This document shows, piece after piece, positions 7,529 through 17,289 of a stretch of 64,000 nucleotides of DNA. A program made the translations under genes and the position numbers. Under the pieces are notes generated by a model. That model ran no database searches. It had not been told where the DNA came from and saw only the letters and a list, made by a program, of their open reading frames with translations. This DNA is from Acinetobacter pittii (GTDB lineage Bacteria > Pseudomonadota > Gammaproteobacteria > Pseudomonadales > Moraxellaceae), in assembly GCF_034064985.1 (NCBI RefSeq), contig NZ_CP139249.1, positions 2,914,001 to 2,978,000 on the forward strand, given 5' to 3'. How positions within the stretch are numbered: the first letter of the stretch is position 1; each line of letters starts with the position of its first letter.

Positions 7529-8320
7529 TTATTTTTGTTCTTGAGAAAGTATTTTTTTCATAGCTGTGCTGGCCTCATCTTTGGCCGTAGTTCTAACTTT
7601 TATCAGATTTGAAAAGTGTATAGCGTTGGTCGGTGTATTTTGTACACCGTAGTGCTGTCCATATTCCTCAAGGCAATCGGCAACTCTTTTCTGTTTTGTA
7701 CCCTCAAATCTGCCAACTGTATTTAAATCATGATGTATTCTTAGAAGCAAGGCGTATGCTGGGATATAGTTCGGATTACTTGGATTTAAGAGATAGGTAT
7801 TATTAATATCCTTTTCTTGCTGGATAGGTAGCTCTAGTGCAGGACTTTGACCAATCATACTTATTAAATAGGCGCATTGCTTTTTATAAAAATTATCATC
7901 ATATTCATGGCAGTTTTTGGCAATATAAGCACGACTATTATTAATCAAGGCATCGCCAATATCTAAGCCAAGCTCCTTCAAGCTCATTAATATTACATAC
8001 CTAGAAAAGCCTACGTAATCACTATAAGGGTCGCAATCTTCGCCACTAGCAATAAGCGACAACGCTTCAATTGGGCAGTTATAAAAATCATTATCGCTAT
8101 GTTCGTATTCGACAAGTGTATATTCATTTTTAAGGACTAGCTTTTTGGCTGCATTCAAAATTTGTTTATTGTTTATAAGCCATTGCGCGGACTTTTCTAA
8201 GGTAGTTTTTTCAAGGTCGGCAAAAATCTCTAGCAACTCATTAACTGAAATAAATTGCTTTGGAATATTATCCAAATCTTCATTAGCACCAATCAAAACC
8301 GCCTCCCAAGCATCCCCCAA
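7529..8320 (-). CDS. Unrecognised 263-residue protein between integrase and AlpA-like gene
   Basis: The protein is acidic, soluble and mostly helical, with no signal peptide. Blocks such as EKSAQWLINNKQILNAAKKLVLKNEYTL and IPAYALLLRIHHDL do not match a family I know. It is separated from the integrase by 123 bases and from the AlpA-like gene by 208, so it is probably its own transcription unit. Elements of this type often place a repressor or cargo gene here, but no HTH is apparent. It is as AT-rich as the cargo cluster, so it may be a second cargo gene. Start at 8320 is the first ATG; ribosome site is not striking. Confidence 0.65.
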   Translation of the reverse strand: MGDAWEAVLIGANEDLDNIPKQFISVNELLEIFADLEKTTLEKSAQWLINNKQILNAAKKLVLKNEYTLVEYEHSDNDFYNCPIEALSLIASGEDCDPYSDYVGFSRYVILMSLKELGLDIGDALINNSRAYIAKNCHEYDDNFYKKQCAYLISMIGQSPALELPIQQEKDINNTYLLNPSNPNYIPAYALLLRIHHDLNTVGRFEGTKQKRVADCLEEYGQHYGVQNTPTNAIHFSNLIKVRTTAKDEASTAMKKILSQEQK

Positions 8321-8443
8321 AGTAGCTAGGTAAACAAGTTGGGGACTTGCTTGTCGGCTGGCCTGCCTATACCTAGTAATCTAAATATAAACGATATTTA
8401 CCTATATTTGTGCATTTATTGGCTAATAGTTCGCCATATATTG

Positions 8444-9673
8444 TCATTTAGCCTTTTTAAACTGAATAATCCTTTGATCTGCAATTTCTTCTAAATGATT
8501 CGCATACCATTGCAGCATGATTTTTCTATCATCTAAATATTGAGCCTTGTTATATACGCCTGCCACGCCATCCTTTACGTGTGCCAGTGCTGCTTCAATA
8601 TGACGTTCATCAAAACCACGATTGTTTAACAAGGTGCTGGCAATGTGCCTAAATCCGTGCGGTGTTTGTCTACCTTCATACCCCATACGGCGCAAGGCCA
8701 TAATGAAAACTGTGTCCGACTTTGGCTTGCTCTTGTCTGATCTGCTCGGAAATAAATACTCAGAATTGGTTTCGTAAGTTTTTAACTCATTTAGTATGGT
8801 AATAGCTTGCCTAGGTAAAGGCACTACATGCTCACGGCGTTTCTTCATGCGCTCGGCTGGTATATTCCATATCCCTTGATTCAAGTCGAACTCCTGCCAC
8901 TTGGCTTCCCTTAGCTCGGTAGGTCGACAGAACAACATGGCCAAAAGCTGCAAGCCCATCCGAACGTCCATAGTTGGGTAGCTATTAATGGCCCTCAATA
9001 GTGCTGGTAACTCCTGTTCACTCACATGTGACATATTTTGTTTTACGCCCTGCTGTAGGAACTTTTGCAGCCCCTCTAATGGGTTGTAATCAATACGGCC
9101 TGTCACCTTTGCAAAATCGTATATATCACGACACATGGCCCGAACTCGGTTTACCTGTTCATATATTCCTTGATGTTGCTGAATACCTTTTAAATGATTC
9201 ATCCATTCAATCGGCTTAATGCTGGTGTACAAGCGTTTACCAAAAATGGGAAATATATGTTTTTCCAATGCACCCTTGTTTCGGGTCATGGTGTCCTTTA
9301 CCCAAGTATTTGCTTTGGTATCCAGCCATTCACGGGCCAATACTTCAAAGGTGGCATTATTTTGCTCAAGCTCTTGGCGTTTACGTTCTTGCTTGGTAAT
9401 GATTGGATTATCACCTTGTGATATATCCTTGATTATCTCTCTAGCCTTCTTCCTTGCGCCTGCTCCTGATAATTCAGGATAAGTACCGATACCCAGCCAT
9501 GACCATTTACCATCTGCTTTTTTATATCTGAATAGCCATGCTTTTTTACCATCAGGCTTTACACGGAAATATAAGCCTTCGCCGTCCAGCTCCCGATATT
9601 CTTTTGATTCCGGTTCAAGGTTAGCTAGTACGGTATCTGATAACGGTCTACGTTTGATTTCTGTTCTTTTCAT
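8444..9673 (-). CDS. int: Tyrosine integrase, P4 family
   Basis: A 409-residue site-specific recombinase. The N-terminal arm-binding domain (DUF4102 type) spans about 1-90, with RELDGEGLYFRVKPDGKKAW and the G-IGTYPELS strand. A SAM-like core-binding domain follows, then the catalytic domain with Arg in LFCRPTELREAKW (about 250), HGFRH (about 340) and the Tyr nucleophile in GVAGVYNKAQYLDDR (about 373). The start MKRTEIK at 9673 leaves four TGTACA repeats upstream as control or arm sites; a longer reading from 9727 would run through them. The gene borders ssrA, a favoured target of this family, so it presumably inserts the element there. Confidence 0.93.
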   Translation of the reverse strand: MKRTEIKRRPLSDTVLANLEPESKEYRELDGEGLYFRVKPDGKKAWLFRYKKADGKWSWLGIGTYPELSGAGARKKAREIIKDISQGDNPIITKQERKRQELEQNNATFEVLAREWLDTKANTWVKDTMTRNKGALEKHIFPIFGKRLYTSIKPIEWMNHLKGIQQHQGIYEQVNRVRAMCRDIYDFAKVTGRIDYNPLEGLQKFLQQGVKQNMSHVSEQELPALLRAINSYPTMDVRMGLQLLAMLFCRPTELREAKWQEFDLNQGIWNIPAERMKKRREHVVPLPRQAITILNELKTYETNSEYLFPSRSDKSKPKSDTVFIMALRRMGYEGRQTPHGFRHIASTLLNNRGFDERHIEAALAHVKDGVAGVYNKAQYLDDRKIMLQWYANHLEEIADQRIIQFKKAK

Positions 9674-9677
9674 GGCT

Positions 9678-9739
9678 TGTACACCAGCGAGTTCAACAAA
9701 ATGTGCAATGTACAAGGCAGTGTACACGGTGCATGTACA
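9678..9739. repeat. Four TGTACA palindromes upstream of the integrase
   Basis: TGTACA occurs at 9678, 9709, 9721 and 9734, within 62 bases between the integrase start and ssrA. This is where arm-type integrase sites or an autoregulatory operator would be expected. Confidence 0.55.
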
Positions 9740-9774
9740 CTATGGCTAGTTATATTTAGTTATGTTCAGGCAAG

Positions 9775-9842
9775 AAAAAAGGCCCAATCCCTTTAGAATC
9801 AAGCCTTTTCGTTTTAAAACTTGGCATATTTTGCCATGTTTT
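9775..9842 (-). terminator. Tandem hairpins downstream of ssrA
   Basis: On the minus strand, just after the tmRNA 3' end, comes first a hairpin with TGGCA/TGCCA inside AAAAC/GTTTT (9816-9842). A second one follows, AAAAGGC...GCCTTTT (9775-9809), with a T run at its end. They probably end tmRNA transcription. They lie on the element side of the junction, so the element may supply the terminator. Confidence 0.6.
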
Positions 9843-9852
9843 GTTAGGTATT

Positions 9853-10212
9853 TGGTGGAGATGGCGGGAGTTGAACCCGCGTCCGCCAGCACTACACTCG
9901 AGAATACTACATGCTTAGATATCGTCTATTGTTTTAACACCAAGTGACCCGACGAACAGGGTACAAAGTGCGATCCTCTAAGTTTGGTATAAAGCCCCGA
10001 AGCTTGACTCTATACGGACTTGTGTGCGTGCGCTACGGTCGGGTTCCTAAACCACAAGTATTCTAGGAAGCGGACAAACTGCCCTTAGGCAGCTAGAGCG
10101 TAAGTTTCGTCGTTTGCGACTATTAAAATGCAAATTTTATTTACGAGAGAAAATGCGCTCTCGGCATGCATCTATGAGTTTCATCACCGGCGTCGAAGCC
10201 AATAACATCCCC
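9853..10212 (-). ncRNA. ssrA: tmRNA (transfer-messenger RNA)
   Basis: Read on the minus strand, the 5' end GGGGATG (from 10212) pairs with CATCTCC before an encoded ACCA 3' end (9853-9856), and the T-arm GGTTCAACTCCCGCC is present. The 5' part contains GGCTTCGACGCCGG, the conserved tmRNA start region. The resume frame gives GCAAACGACGAAACTTACGC and on to a stop, encoding ANDETYALAA, the degradation tag added to stalled proteins with SmpB. Length 360 bases, as usual. The 3' end faces the integrase and is the likely attachment site of the element at 1-9850. Confidence 0.96.
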
Positions 10213-10226
10213 ATGAATGTCTGAAC

Positions 10227-10259
10227 ATCATAGCATAACTAAAATAAAATGCTGTGCAA
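10227..10259 (-). promoter_or_regulatory. Probable ssrA promoter
   Basis: An extended -10 TGCTATGAT (10227-10235 on the minus strand) lies 14 bases before the mature 5' end, with TTGCAC further upstream at suboptimal spacing. A short precursor trimmed by RNase P would explain the distance. Confidence 0.45.
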
Positions 10260-10331
10260 TTTATCAACAGTCTGCTACTGATGAACATATTTACATAATG
10301 GAGAGCCTTTTGTTTTTTTCAAGGGCCACAT

Positions 10332-10362
10332 AAAAAAGCTGCCAAAAATGACAGCTTTTTTT
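10332..10362 (-). terminator. Terminator downstream of ggt
   Basis: GCTGcCA/TGaCAGC stem flanked by A and T runs, just after the ggt stop; it could also work on the plus strand. Confidence 0.75.
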
Positions 10363-10372
10363 AAAGTGTGGT

Positions 10373-12358
10373 CTATAAAGCACCATTGCCTAACACGATC
10401 CCTTCACGGCGTGGGTCTACCCCACCTGTGTATTTACTTTGATTATTTATATTTACTTTCATAATCGTTGAAATACCACTGGTTTGCGCAGTGTTAGAGA
10501 TGCCATGCCCTTTTGCTTTTAAACCTTCAATCAGGTCAACTAAAGAAAGCTGCACATTCGAGCTATCTACATTGGTGTTTTTACTATTGGTCGCACCAAA
10601 GTTAACAAGTGAAGTGGCCTGCTGTGCATTTAAATTCCAGTCTAATGCACCTACCAAAGTTTTAACCACATATTGAATGATGGTACCGCCACCTGGTGAA
10701 CCTGTTGCCATATAAAACTCATCTGGCGTGGTGCCTTTAAACACTAAAGTTGGCGCCATAGTACTACGTGGGCGTTTGCCCCCTTCTACACGGTTGGCAA
10801 CTGGTGCCCCAGTGCTATCATAAGGGTTCGCACTAAAGTCAGTTAACTGGTTTGACAGCAAGAAACCATCCACCATGTGGAATGAACCCATGCTCGATTC
10901 AACAGTCGATGTCATTGAAACCACATTGCCATAGGCATCTACAATCGTGAACTGAGTCGTACCATGTTCAACAGTCGTGTCGACACCCGCTGCTGTATTG
11001 AAATTACCCGCTGGAGCAACGCCCATACTTTGGTTCGGGTTAATTAGTGCTGCACGTTGTTTTAAGTAATTTTTATCAATAAAGCTTGCAATACCCTGTG
11101 CTGGTAAAGCGACAAAGTCAGTGTCTGCCACATATTTATCGCGGTCGGCGTAGGCCAAACGTTCTGCTTCAGACACTAAATGCACACCCATCACATCTGG
11201 CACACCACCTTCATTTTCAGGGTTTTTAGGTGGGTAAAGCGACATATCAAAGTTTTCTAAAATACCCAGCGTTTGCGCAACCGCAATCCCTCCCGAAGAT
11301 GGAGGTGGCATGGTACATACATAGAAACTATCACGGTAAGTGGTACAAATTGGAGTACGCTTTTTCACTTCATAGTTTGATAAATCCTGTAAGGTCATCA
11401 AACTTGGCGTAATTGGAGTTCTTGCTGGGTCATCCCCTACCGTTTGGCCTGCTTTTGCCACAATCGCTTGAGCAATTGGCCCAGTGTGCAATGCATTTGC
11501 CCCTTGTACAGCAAGTGCTTCAAGCGTTTTTGCATATTCTTTATTGGTCATGATTTCACCCACTTTTCGTGGTAAACCATCTGGGTAGAAATAGGTCGCC
11601 ATTGCATTTGCATCGAGCGCCAAGCTATTTGCATTACTTGCAATGGCATCTGCCAAACGCCCCGGAATACGGAAACCGTTGTCAGCTAAACCAATGGCTT
11701 CATCAAACAACTGGTTCCATTTGAGTTTGCCGTGTTCTTTTTGCGCTTGTTCAAGTAAACGCATCACACCCGGCACACCAATCGAGCGACCACTACGGCG
11801 CGCACTTGGTACAGGTGCTGGTGAATTTGGGTCATCCATATTTTGGCGAATTAAATAATATGGGTTAGCTGCGGCGGGTGCGGTTTCACGACCATCATAA
11901 GCCGTGACCTGTTTGGTTTTGGCATCGTAATACATCATAAAACCACTACCGGCAATGGTACTCGACTGTGGCTCGACCAAACCAAGCACGGCTTGTACTG
12001 CTACGGCTGCATCAACTGCACTACCGCCGGCTTTTAAAACATCACAGCCTGCTTTTACTGCAAGTGGCGTGTTGGCCACCACCATATATTTATCTGCGTA
12101 TTTAACCGTGTTACCGAGTCTATAACCCGAAGCACCTTCAGGCGCTGCTGGGTCACCATTTTGGTTTGAACCGACCACCACGCTTGAACCGTCTTGGGCC
12201 AGTTTGCTACAACTGGTGGGGTCGTTATCTACAATTAAATTGGGCGGGGTTGTATTTGAATCATCCTTGGGCTGATCTGACGAGGAGTCATCTCCACATC
12301 CTTGTAATAAACCGACTGCTAATAAACTACTGAACAAAAATGAATATCTTTTATTCAC
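10373..12358 (-). CDS. ggt: Gamma-glutamyltransferase, lipoprotein form
   Basis: Read from the GTG at 12358 (GGAG close upstream), the 661-residue product begins VNKRYSFLFSSLLAVGLLQGC, a lipoprotein signal with the acylated Cys in LLQGC. A Ser/Asp-rich linker and the mature enzyme follow. The catalytic Thr is T467 in HGTTQFTIVD, the autoprocessing site that splits the large and small subunits. The nearby SMTSTVESSMGS and PRSTMAPTLVF blocks are family hallmarks. It cleaves gamma-glutamyl bonds of glutathione, here in the periplasm and probably membrane-anchored. A reading from the ATG at 12403 would add a hydrophilic extension before the signal and is unlikely. Monocistronic, with terminators on both sides. 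Confidence 0.92.
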   Translation of the reverse strand: MNKRYSFLFSSLLAVGLLQGCGDDSSSDQPKDDSNTTPPNLIVDNDPTSCSKLAQDGSSVVVGSNQNGDPAAPEGASGYRLGNTVKYADKYMVVANTPLAVKAGCDVLKAGGSAVDAAVAVQAVLGLVEPQSSTIAGSGFMMYYDAKTKQVTAYDGRETAPAAANPYYLIRQNMDDPNSPAPVPSARRSGRSIGVPGVMRLLEQAQKEHGKLKWNQLFDEAIGLADNGFRIPGRLADAIASNANSLALDANAMATYFYPDGLPRKVGEIMTNKEYAKTLEALAVQGANALHTGPIAQAIVAKAGQTVGDDPARTPITPSLMTLQDLSNYEVKKRTPICTTYRDSFYVCTMPPPSSGGIAVAQTLGILENFDMSLYPPKNPENEGGVPDVMGVHLVSEAERLAYADRDKYVADTDFVALPAQGIASFIDKNYLKQRAALINPNQSMGVAPAGNFNTAAGVDTTVEHGTTQFTIVDAYGNVVSMTSTVESSMGSFHMVDGFLLSNQLTDFSANPYDSTGAPVANRVEGGKRPRSTMAPTLVFKGTTPDEFYMATGSPGGGTIIQYVVKTLVGALDWNLNAQQATSLVNFGATNSKNTNVDSSNVQLSLVDLIEGLKAKGHGISNTAQTSGISTIMKVNINNQSKYTGGVDPRREGIVLGNGAL

Positions 12359-12624
12359 GTGATAACTCCAATATATACGCCTGCCTATCCATGCAATTGC
12401 CATGCAAGCTTCTTTGTTTTCAGGTCTTCAGTTTTTAATCTTTGATAAAAATAAAGTTTTAATAATATTAAATGATTGAGGGTATTTATTTTGTGCTCTG
12501 TGTGATGTCTCCTTGCTTATTATCACACTCTTTTATAACTGATTTGCCCAATTCTGGCATGCTTTATTTCTTTAAACACAGGCAAAATTTCCTATTTATA
12601 AACTCGCTCATTTTGTAGTAGGCC

Positions 12625-12656
12625 TAAAAAAAGCACCTCCGAAGAGATGCTTTTTT
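12625..12656 (-). terminator. Terminator of the emrAB operon
   Basis: AAAAAAGCAcCTC, CGAA loop, GAGaTGCTTTTTT, six bases beyond the emrB stop. Confidence 0.8.
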
Positions 12657-12661
12657 GATGT

Positions 12662-14185
12662 TTAGTGAGAAGGCATGCCGCTAACCTGTTTGGGTTTTGG
12701 GCACAGCCAAATCACCAGCCCCGCAAAGACAAACACCATCGCAAATAGCAAAAATACATGGTTTGCCGACATGGTAATCGCTTCTTTATCGACAAGGTTT
12801 GAAATAATTCCTAAGGTCGAGTCAGCCGTAAACCCATTTTGCAAAAGTGTGTTTTGTACTTCAGTCGTATGAAGGTTTGATACCATTTCACTACGTGCAA
12901 CTTTGGCGTGGTCATCCCACACGGTCACCGCAATTGACGCACCAATCGCCCCTGCCATAGTTCTTAAGAAGTTCATGAGACCCGCAGCAGATGCAATCTC
13001 TTGCTGGAGTACTGAACCGAGTGCAATATTCGACAGTGGAATAAAGAAGAACGGTACAGCAAAACCTTGCAGAATTTGTGGCCAAGCCAGTGCCATAAAG
13101 TCGGCGTCTGTGGTCCAGAATGCCCGCATTAAGGTCACACCACCCAGCAAAATCAAACCGAAACTCGCCAGTGCCCGTGGGTCATGTTTGGTCGAAAGCT
13201 TTGCCACAATCGGTGACATGGTCAAACTACCAAAGCCCATGGTTGCAGTTAAATACCCGGCCCACGTCGCGGTGTAGGAAAGGTTCATTTGCAGCCACTG
13301 CGGAATCAGTACAATACTGCCAAAGAACGCGCCAAAGCCAAGCGACAAGGCCAGTACCGAAATAGCAAAGCCCCTATGCCTAAAGACTTTGACATCCACG
13401 ACGGGATGCTTATCGGTCAGCTCCCATATGAGGAATACCACAAAGCCTATAGCGGCAGTCAAGCCTAACACCACAATGCTGGTGCTATTAAACCAGTCGC
13501 GTTCGTGCCCCAAATCGAGCATGAGCTGTAGCGCACCAATCCACAAAATTAACAGACCTAAACCGACGGTATCGATTCTTAAAGAAATCGTTTCTGTTTC
13601 GGCAGGTTTAAGCAAACGGATTGCCGCTAAAACACAAACAATGCCGACTGGTATGTTAATAAAGAAAATCCAGTGCCAAGACAGGTTATCACTAATCAGA
13701 CCACCCAAAATTGGTCCTAAAATTGGTCCAACGACGGTAGTCATGGCCCATAGACCCATCGCCTGTGCATGCTTTTCTTGAGGGAAAATGCGCATGAGCA
13801 AAGTTTGACTGAGTGGCATAAGCGGGCCACCGCATAGACCTTGGCCAATACGGAAAAACACCAGCATCCCTAATGAGTTTGCTAGGCCGCACAAGAAAGA
13901 AAAAATGGTAAAACCAATCAGACCAAAAATAAAAACCCGAACGGTTCCAAAGCGCCCTGCAAGCCAACCTGTTAAAGGTACACAAATCGCTTCTGCAACA
14001 GCATACGACGTAACAACCCATGTTCCTTGTGTACTTGAAACGGCAAGGTTACCGGTAATATGCGGTACAGATACGTTAGCAATGGTCGTATCGAGCACGA
14101 CCATAAAGTTCGACAAGGCAATAACAAACGCTGCCAGTATTAAACGGCCACCGCTTAGTTCGGCAAAAGGTGTTTGCGTTTTCAT
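12662..14185 (-). CDS. emrB: DHA2-family drug:H+ antiporter, EmrB type
   Basis: This 507-residue MFS protein has about 14 membrane spans. Typical DHA2 motifs are present: FMVVLDTTIANVSVPHI in the first span (motif D1), GWLAGRFGTVRVF (motif A) in loop 2-3, and GPILGPILGGLI (antiporter motif C) in span 5. It lies 6 bases downstream of the emrA-type adaptor, so the two form a tripartite exporter that would use an outer-membrane TolC-like channel encoded elsewhere. EmrAB in A. baumannii has been linked to tolerance of colistin and other compounds; the substrate here is not readable from sequence. Confidence 0.92.
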   Translation of the reverse strand: MKTQTPFAELSGGRLILAAFVIALSNFMVVLDTTIANVSVPHITGNLAVSSTQGTWVVTSYAVAEAICVPLTGWLAGRFGTVRVFIFGLIGFTIFSFLCGLANSLGMLVFFRIGQGLCGGPLMPLSQTLLMRIFPQEKHAQAMGLWAMTTVVGPILGPILGGLISDNLSWHWIFFINIPVGIVCVLAAIRLLKPAETETISLRIDTVGLGLLILWIGALQLMLDLGHERDWFNSTSIVVLGLTAAIGFVVFLIWELTDKHPVVDVKVFRHRGFAISVLALSLGFGAFFGSIVLIPQWLQMNLSYTATWAGYLTATMGFGSLTMSPIVAKLSTKHDPRALASFGLILLGGVTLMRAFWTTDADFMALAWPQILQGFAVPFFFIPLSNIALGSVLQQEIASAAGLMNFLRTMAGAIGASIAVTVWDDHAKVARSEMVSNLHTTEVQNTLLQNGFTADSTLGIISNLVDKEAITMSANHVFLLFAMVFVFAGLVIWLCPKPKQVSGMPSH

Positions 14186-14191
14186 AAGCGT

Positions 14192-15343
14192 TTACTTCGC
14201 AGATAAGTCGACTTTTGCTTCCATCGACAAGCCAACACGCAGTGGGTGTTCAGCAAGTTCTTTCGGGTCAAGTGCAATACGAACCGGTAAGCGTTGAACC
14301 ACTTTAATCCAGTTACCCGTTGCATTTTGAGCCGGAATTAAGGCAAAGGCAGAGCCTGTACCACCAGAGAAGCCCATCACTTTGCCGTGATATTCAACGT
14401 CATCGCCATATAAATCTGAAGTCAGCGTGACTGCCTGACCCGGACGGACTTTTTTCAACTGACTTTCTTTAAAGTTAGCATCTACATATAAATCATTAAG
14501 CGGCACAATCATCATCATGCTGGTGCCTGGTGCAACACGTTGCCCCACTTGAATATTACGACGCGTAACCACACCATCGACTGGCGCACGAATCACGGTA
14601 CGCTCTAAATCAAGCTGAGCTTGTTCAACATGCGCCTGCGCAACTTGTACATCAGGTGTTGATGTTTCGCTTACACCCTGAATTAACGCTTCGTTTGCAG
14701 CTAAGGTACTTTCAGCAGCTTTACGGCTTGAAGAGGCTTGCGCTAAACCAGCTTTGGCAAGCTCTAGCCCTGCTTTAGCTGTTTCAACTGCACTTTGTGC
14801 TTTAGTGAGCTCTTCTTTAGACACTGCACCAGAGGCAGCAAGCTGTGCACGGCGGTTTAACTCTAAAGCAGCTTTGTCATAATCTGCCTGTGCTTGAGCA
14901 ACCTGTGCTTTGGCACTGTTAATTTCGTCAGCACGCACCACCACTTGAGAGTTTAAAGAACTACTGTTTGCCGCAGTTTGTTTGTATTGGCGTTTTGCTT
15001 TGGCAAGTTCTGCCTCAGCTTGAGCTAATGCAATTTTGGCATCACGGTCATCAATACGAACCAGCACGTCACCACGATGTACAGTTTGGGTATCTTTTAC
15101 GACAACCTGAGCGACCTGTCCGCTCACCATTGAAGTAATTTGCGCGGTTTCTGCACCGACATAGGCATTATCCGTACTCACGGAATTATTTAAAAATAAT
15201 GCCCAGATTGCATACAAAATAGCGGCGATCAATAAAATCAGCGCAAAAAAACCAAGAAATTTTTTGCGCTTGTTTTGATTGTTTTCATCCGAGGCAGATG
15301 TTGTTGGCACTGTTTCTTGTACATTGCTTTGTGCATCAGTCAT
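14192..15343 (-). CDS. emrA: HlyD-family membrane fusion protein, EmrA type
   Basis: The product has 383 residues. A cytoplasmic N-terminus of about 27 residues is followed by one membrane span (FLGFFALILLIAAILYAIWAL). Next comes a biotinyl-lipoyl half (VSTDNAYVGAETAQITSMVSGQV), a long Ala/Gln-rich coiled-coil hairpin (about 85-220), the second lipoyl half (RTVIRAPVDGVVTRRNIQVGQ) and a beta-barrel domain. The layout is that of EmrA, which bridges EmrB to an outer-membrane channel. First gene of the operon; promoter presumably in 15344-15560. No regulator gene of the emrR type is adjacent. Confidence 0.92.
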   Translation of the reverse strand: MTDAQSNVQETVPTTSASDENNQNKRKKFLGFFALILLIAAILYAIWALFLNNSVSTDNAYVGAETAQITSMVSGQVAQVVVKDTQTVHRGDVLVRIDDRDAKIALAQAEAELAKAKRQYKQTAANSSSLNSQVVVRADEINSAKAQVAQAQADYDKAALELNRRAQLAASGAVSKEELTKAQSAVETAKAGLELAKAGLAQASSSRKAAESTLAANEALIQGVSETSTPDVQVAQAHVEQAQLDLERTVIRAPVDGVVTRRNIQVGQRVAPGTSMMMIVPLNDLYVDANFKESQLKKVRPGQAVTLTSDLYGDDVEYHGKVMGFSGGTGSAFALIPAQNATGNWIKVVQRLPVRIALDPKELAEHPLRVGLSMEAKVDLSAK

Positions 15344-15563
15344 GGTATGTTCCTAAAGATGAGTTGGCTTTGCCATCAATCTCGCACTACACCTTGTTAT
15401 AGAGTTTTTATTTTTCTATGAACAAGACATACCGCATTGTCAAAGGAGCTAATTTTAACGCTAAAACCTCATAATATGAGAATAAAATTTTATAACTCAT
15501 GCGTTCGTTCTAATTAAATTAATGTTTATCTCAAAGTTTTTATGAAAATTTTAGCTTTTCAAA

Positions 15564-15591
15564 CACTAAAAAAAGCGCACTCGGCGCTTTT
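15564..15591 (-). terminator. Terminator after the thioesterase gene
   Basis: AAAAGCGC/GCGCTTTT stem with a 5-base loop and T run on the minus strand. The remaining bases to the emrA start (15344-15563) hold its promoter region, with no further feature I can support. Confidence 0.75.
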
Positions 15592-15610
15592 AAATGATTC
15601 AATTCATTGC

Positions 15611-16108
15611 TTAATAGGCATATGAAGCAATACCCGCAGCAATGGCTTTATCTTCATCATTGACCATGGTCATACGCATGGTGCAGCCCTTACGACCTAA
15701 ACGTAGTACTTCGGCACGGGCAATAAAATATTTACCACGCCCCGGTGCTAAATAATCTACACGCATGTCGACGGTTGCCAAACGCGATACTTGTTTAATG
15801 GTTTCAGTTAAAGTTTCGGGAGTTGAACGGCGGTATAGGTGTTCCATTGCCACAATTCCACCAATACTATCGAGCAAAGTTGCAGCAACGCCGCCATGCA
15901 AAATCTGAAATGCCAAATTGCCAATCAGGTTGGGTTGCATCTCGATATAGCCTTCAATGTGCCCGTCCACCACACGCATAATCATTCCACTATGCTTAAA
16001 AAAAGGAGAGCTATTAAACGCCTTACATAATTGGTTGAGAACCACAGTTAAGTCAGTTTTTGCACCTAAATGGATGTTCCCAGTCCAATTTTTCTTTTCT
16101 TCACTCAT
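15611..16108 (-). CDS. PaaI-type hotdog-fold acyl-CoA thioesterase
   Basis: From the ATG at 16108 (AGG six bases upstream) the product is 165 residues with the hotdog fold: LAFQILHGGVAATLLDSIGG is the central helix with the HGG(V/A) motif of the PaaI/YigI group. It is followed by strands VDMRVDYLAPGRGKYFIARAEV and RMTMVNDEDKAIAAGIASY. Such enzymes hydrolyse acyl- or aryl-CoA esters; the substrate is unknown. It is divergent from hemB, the two starts being about 140 bases apart. A longer reading from 16165 would enter the shared promoter region. Confidence 0.85.
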   Translation of the reverse strand: MSEEKKNWTGNIHLGAKTDLTVVLNQLCKAFNSSPFFKHSGMIMRVVDGHIEGYIEMQPNLIGNLAFQILHGGVAATLLDSIGGIVAMEHLYRRSTPETLTETIKQVSRLATVDMRVDYLAPGRGKYFIARAEVLRLGRKGCTMRMTMVNDEDKAIAAGIASYAY

Positions 16109-16136
16109 ACATTGCCTAAATTTAAAAGCATGATAA

Positions 16137-17264
<1,128 letters not shown>

Positions 17265-17289
17265 GTTCGCAGAGAAAGGATAACACTGC

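Noticed and set aside
1-9850. Second att copy of the ssrA 3' end within the window
   Set aside because: I looked for GGAGATGGCGGGAGTTGAAC-like sequence elsewhere in the element and saw none, so the left end must be outside.
9762-9947. ORF over the tmRNA 3' end
   Set aside because: Its MAGVEPASAS-like part is simply the tmRNA T-arm read in reverse, a common false call next to tRNA-like genes.
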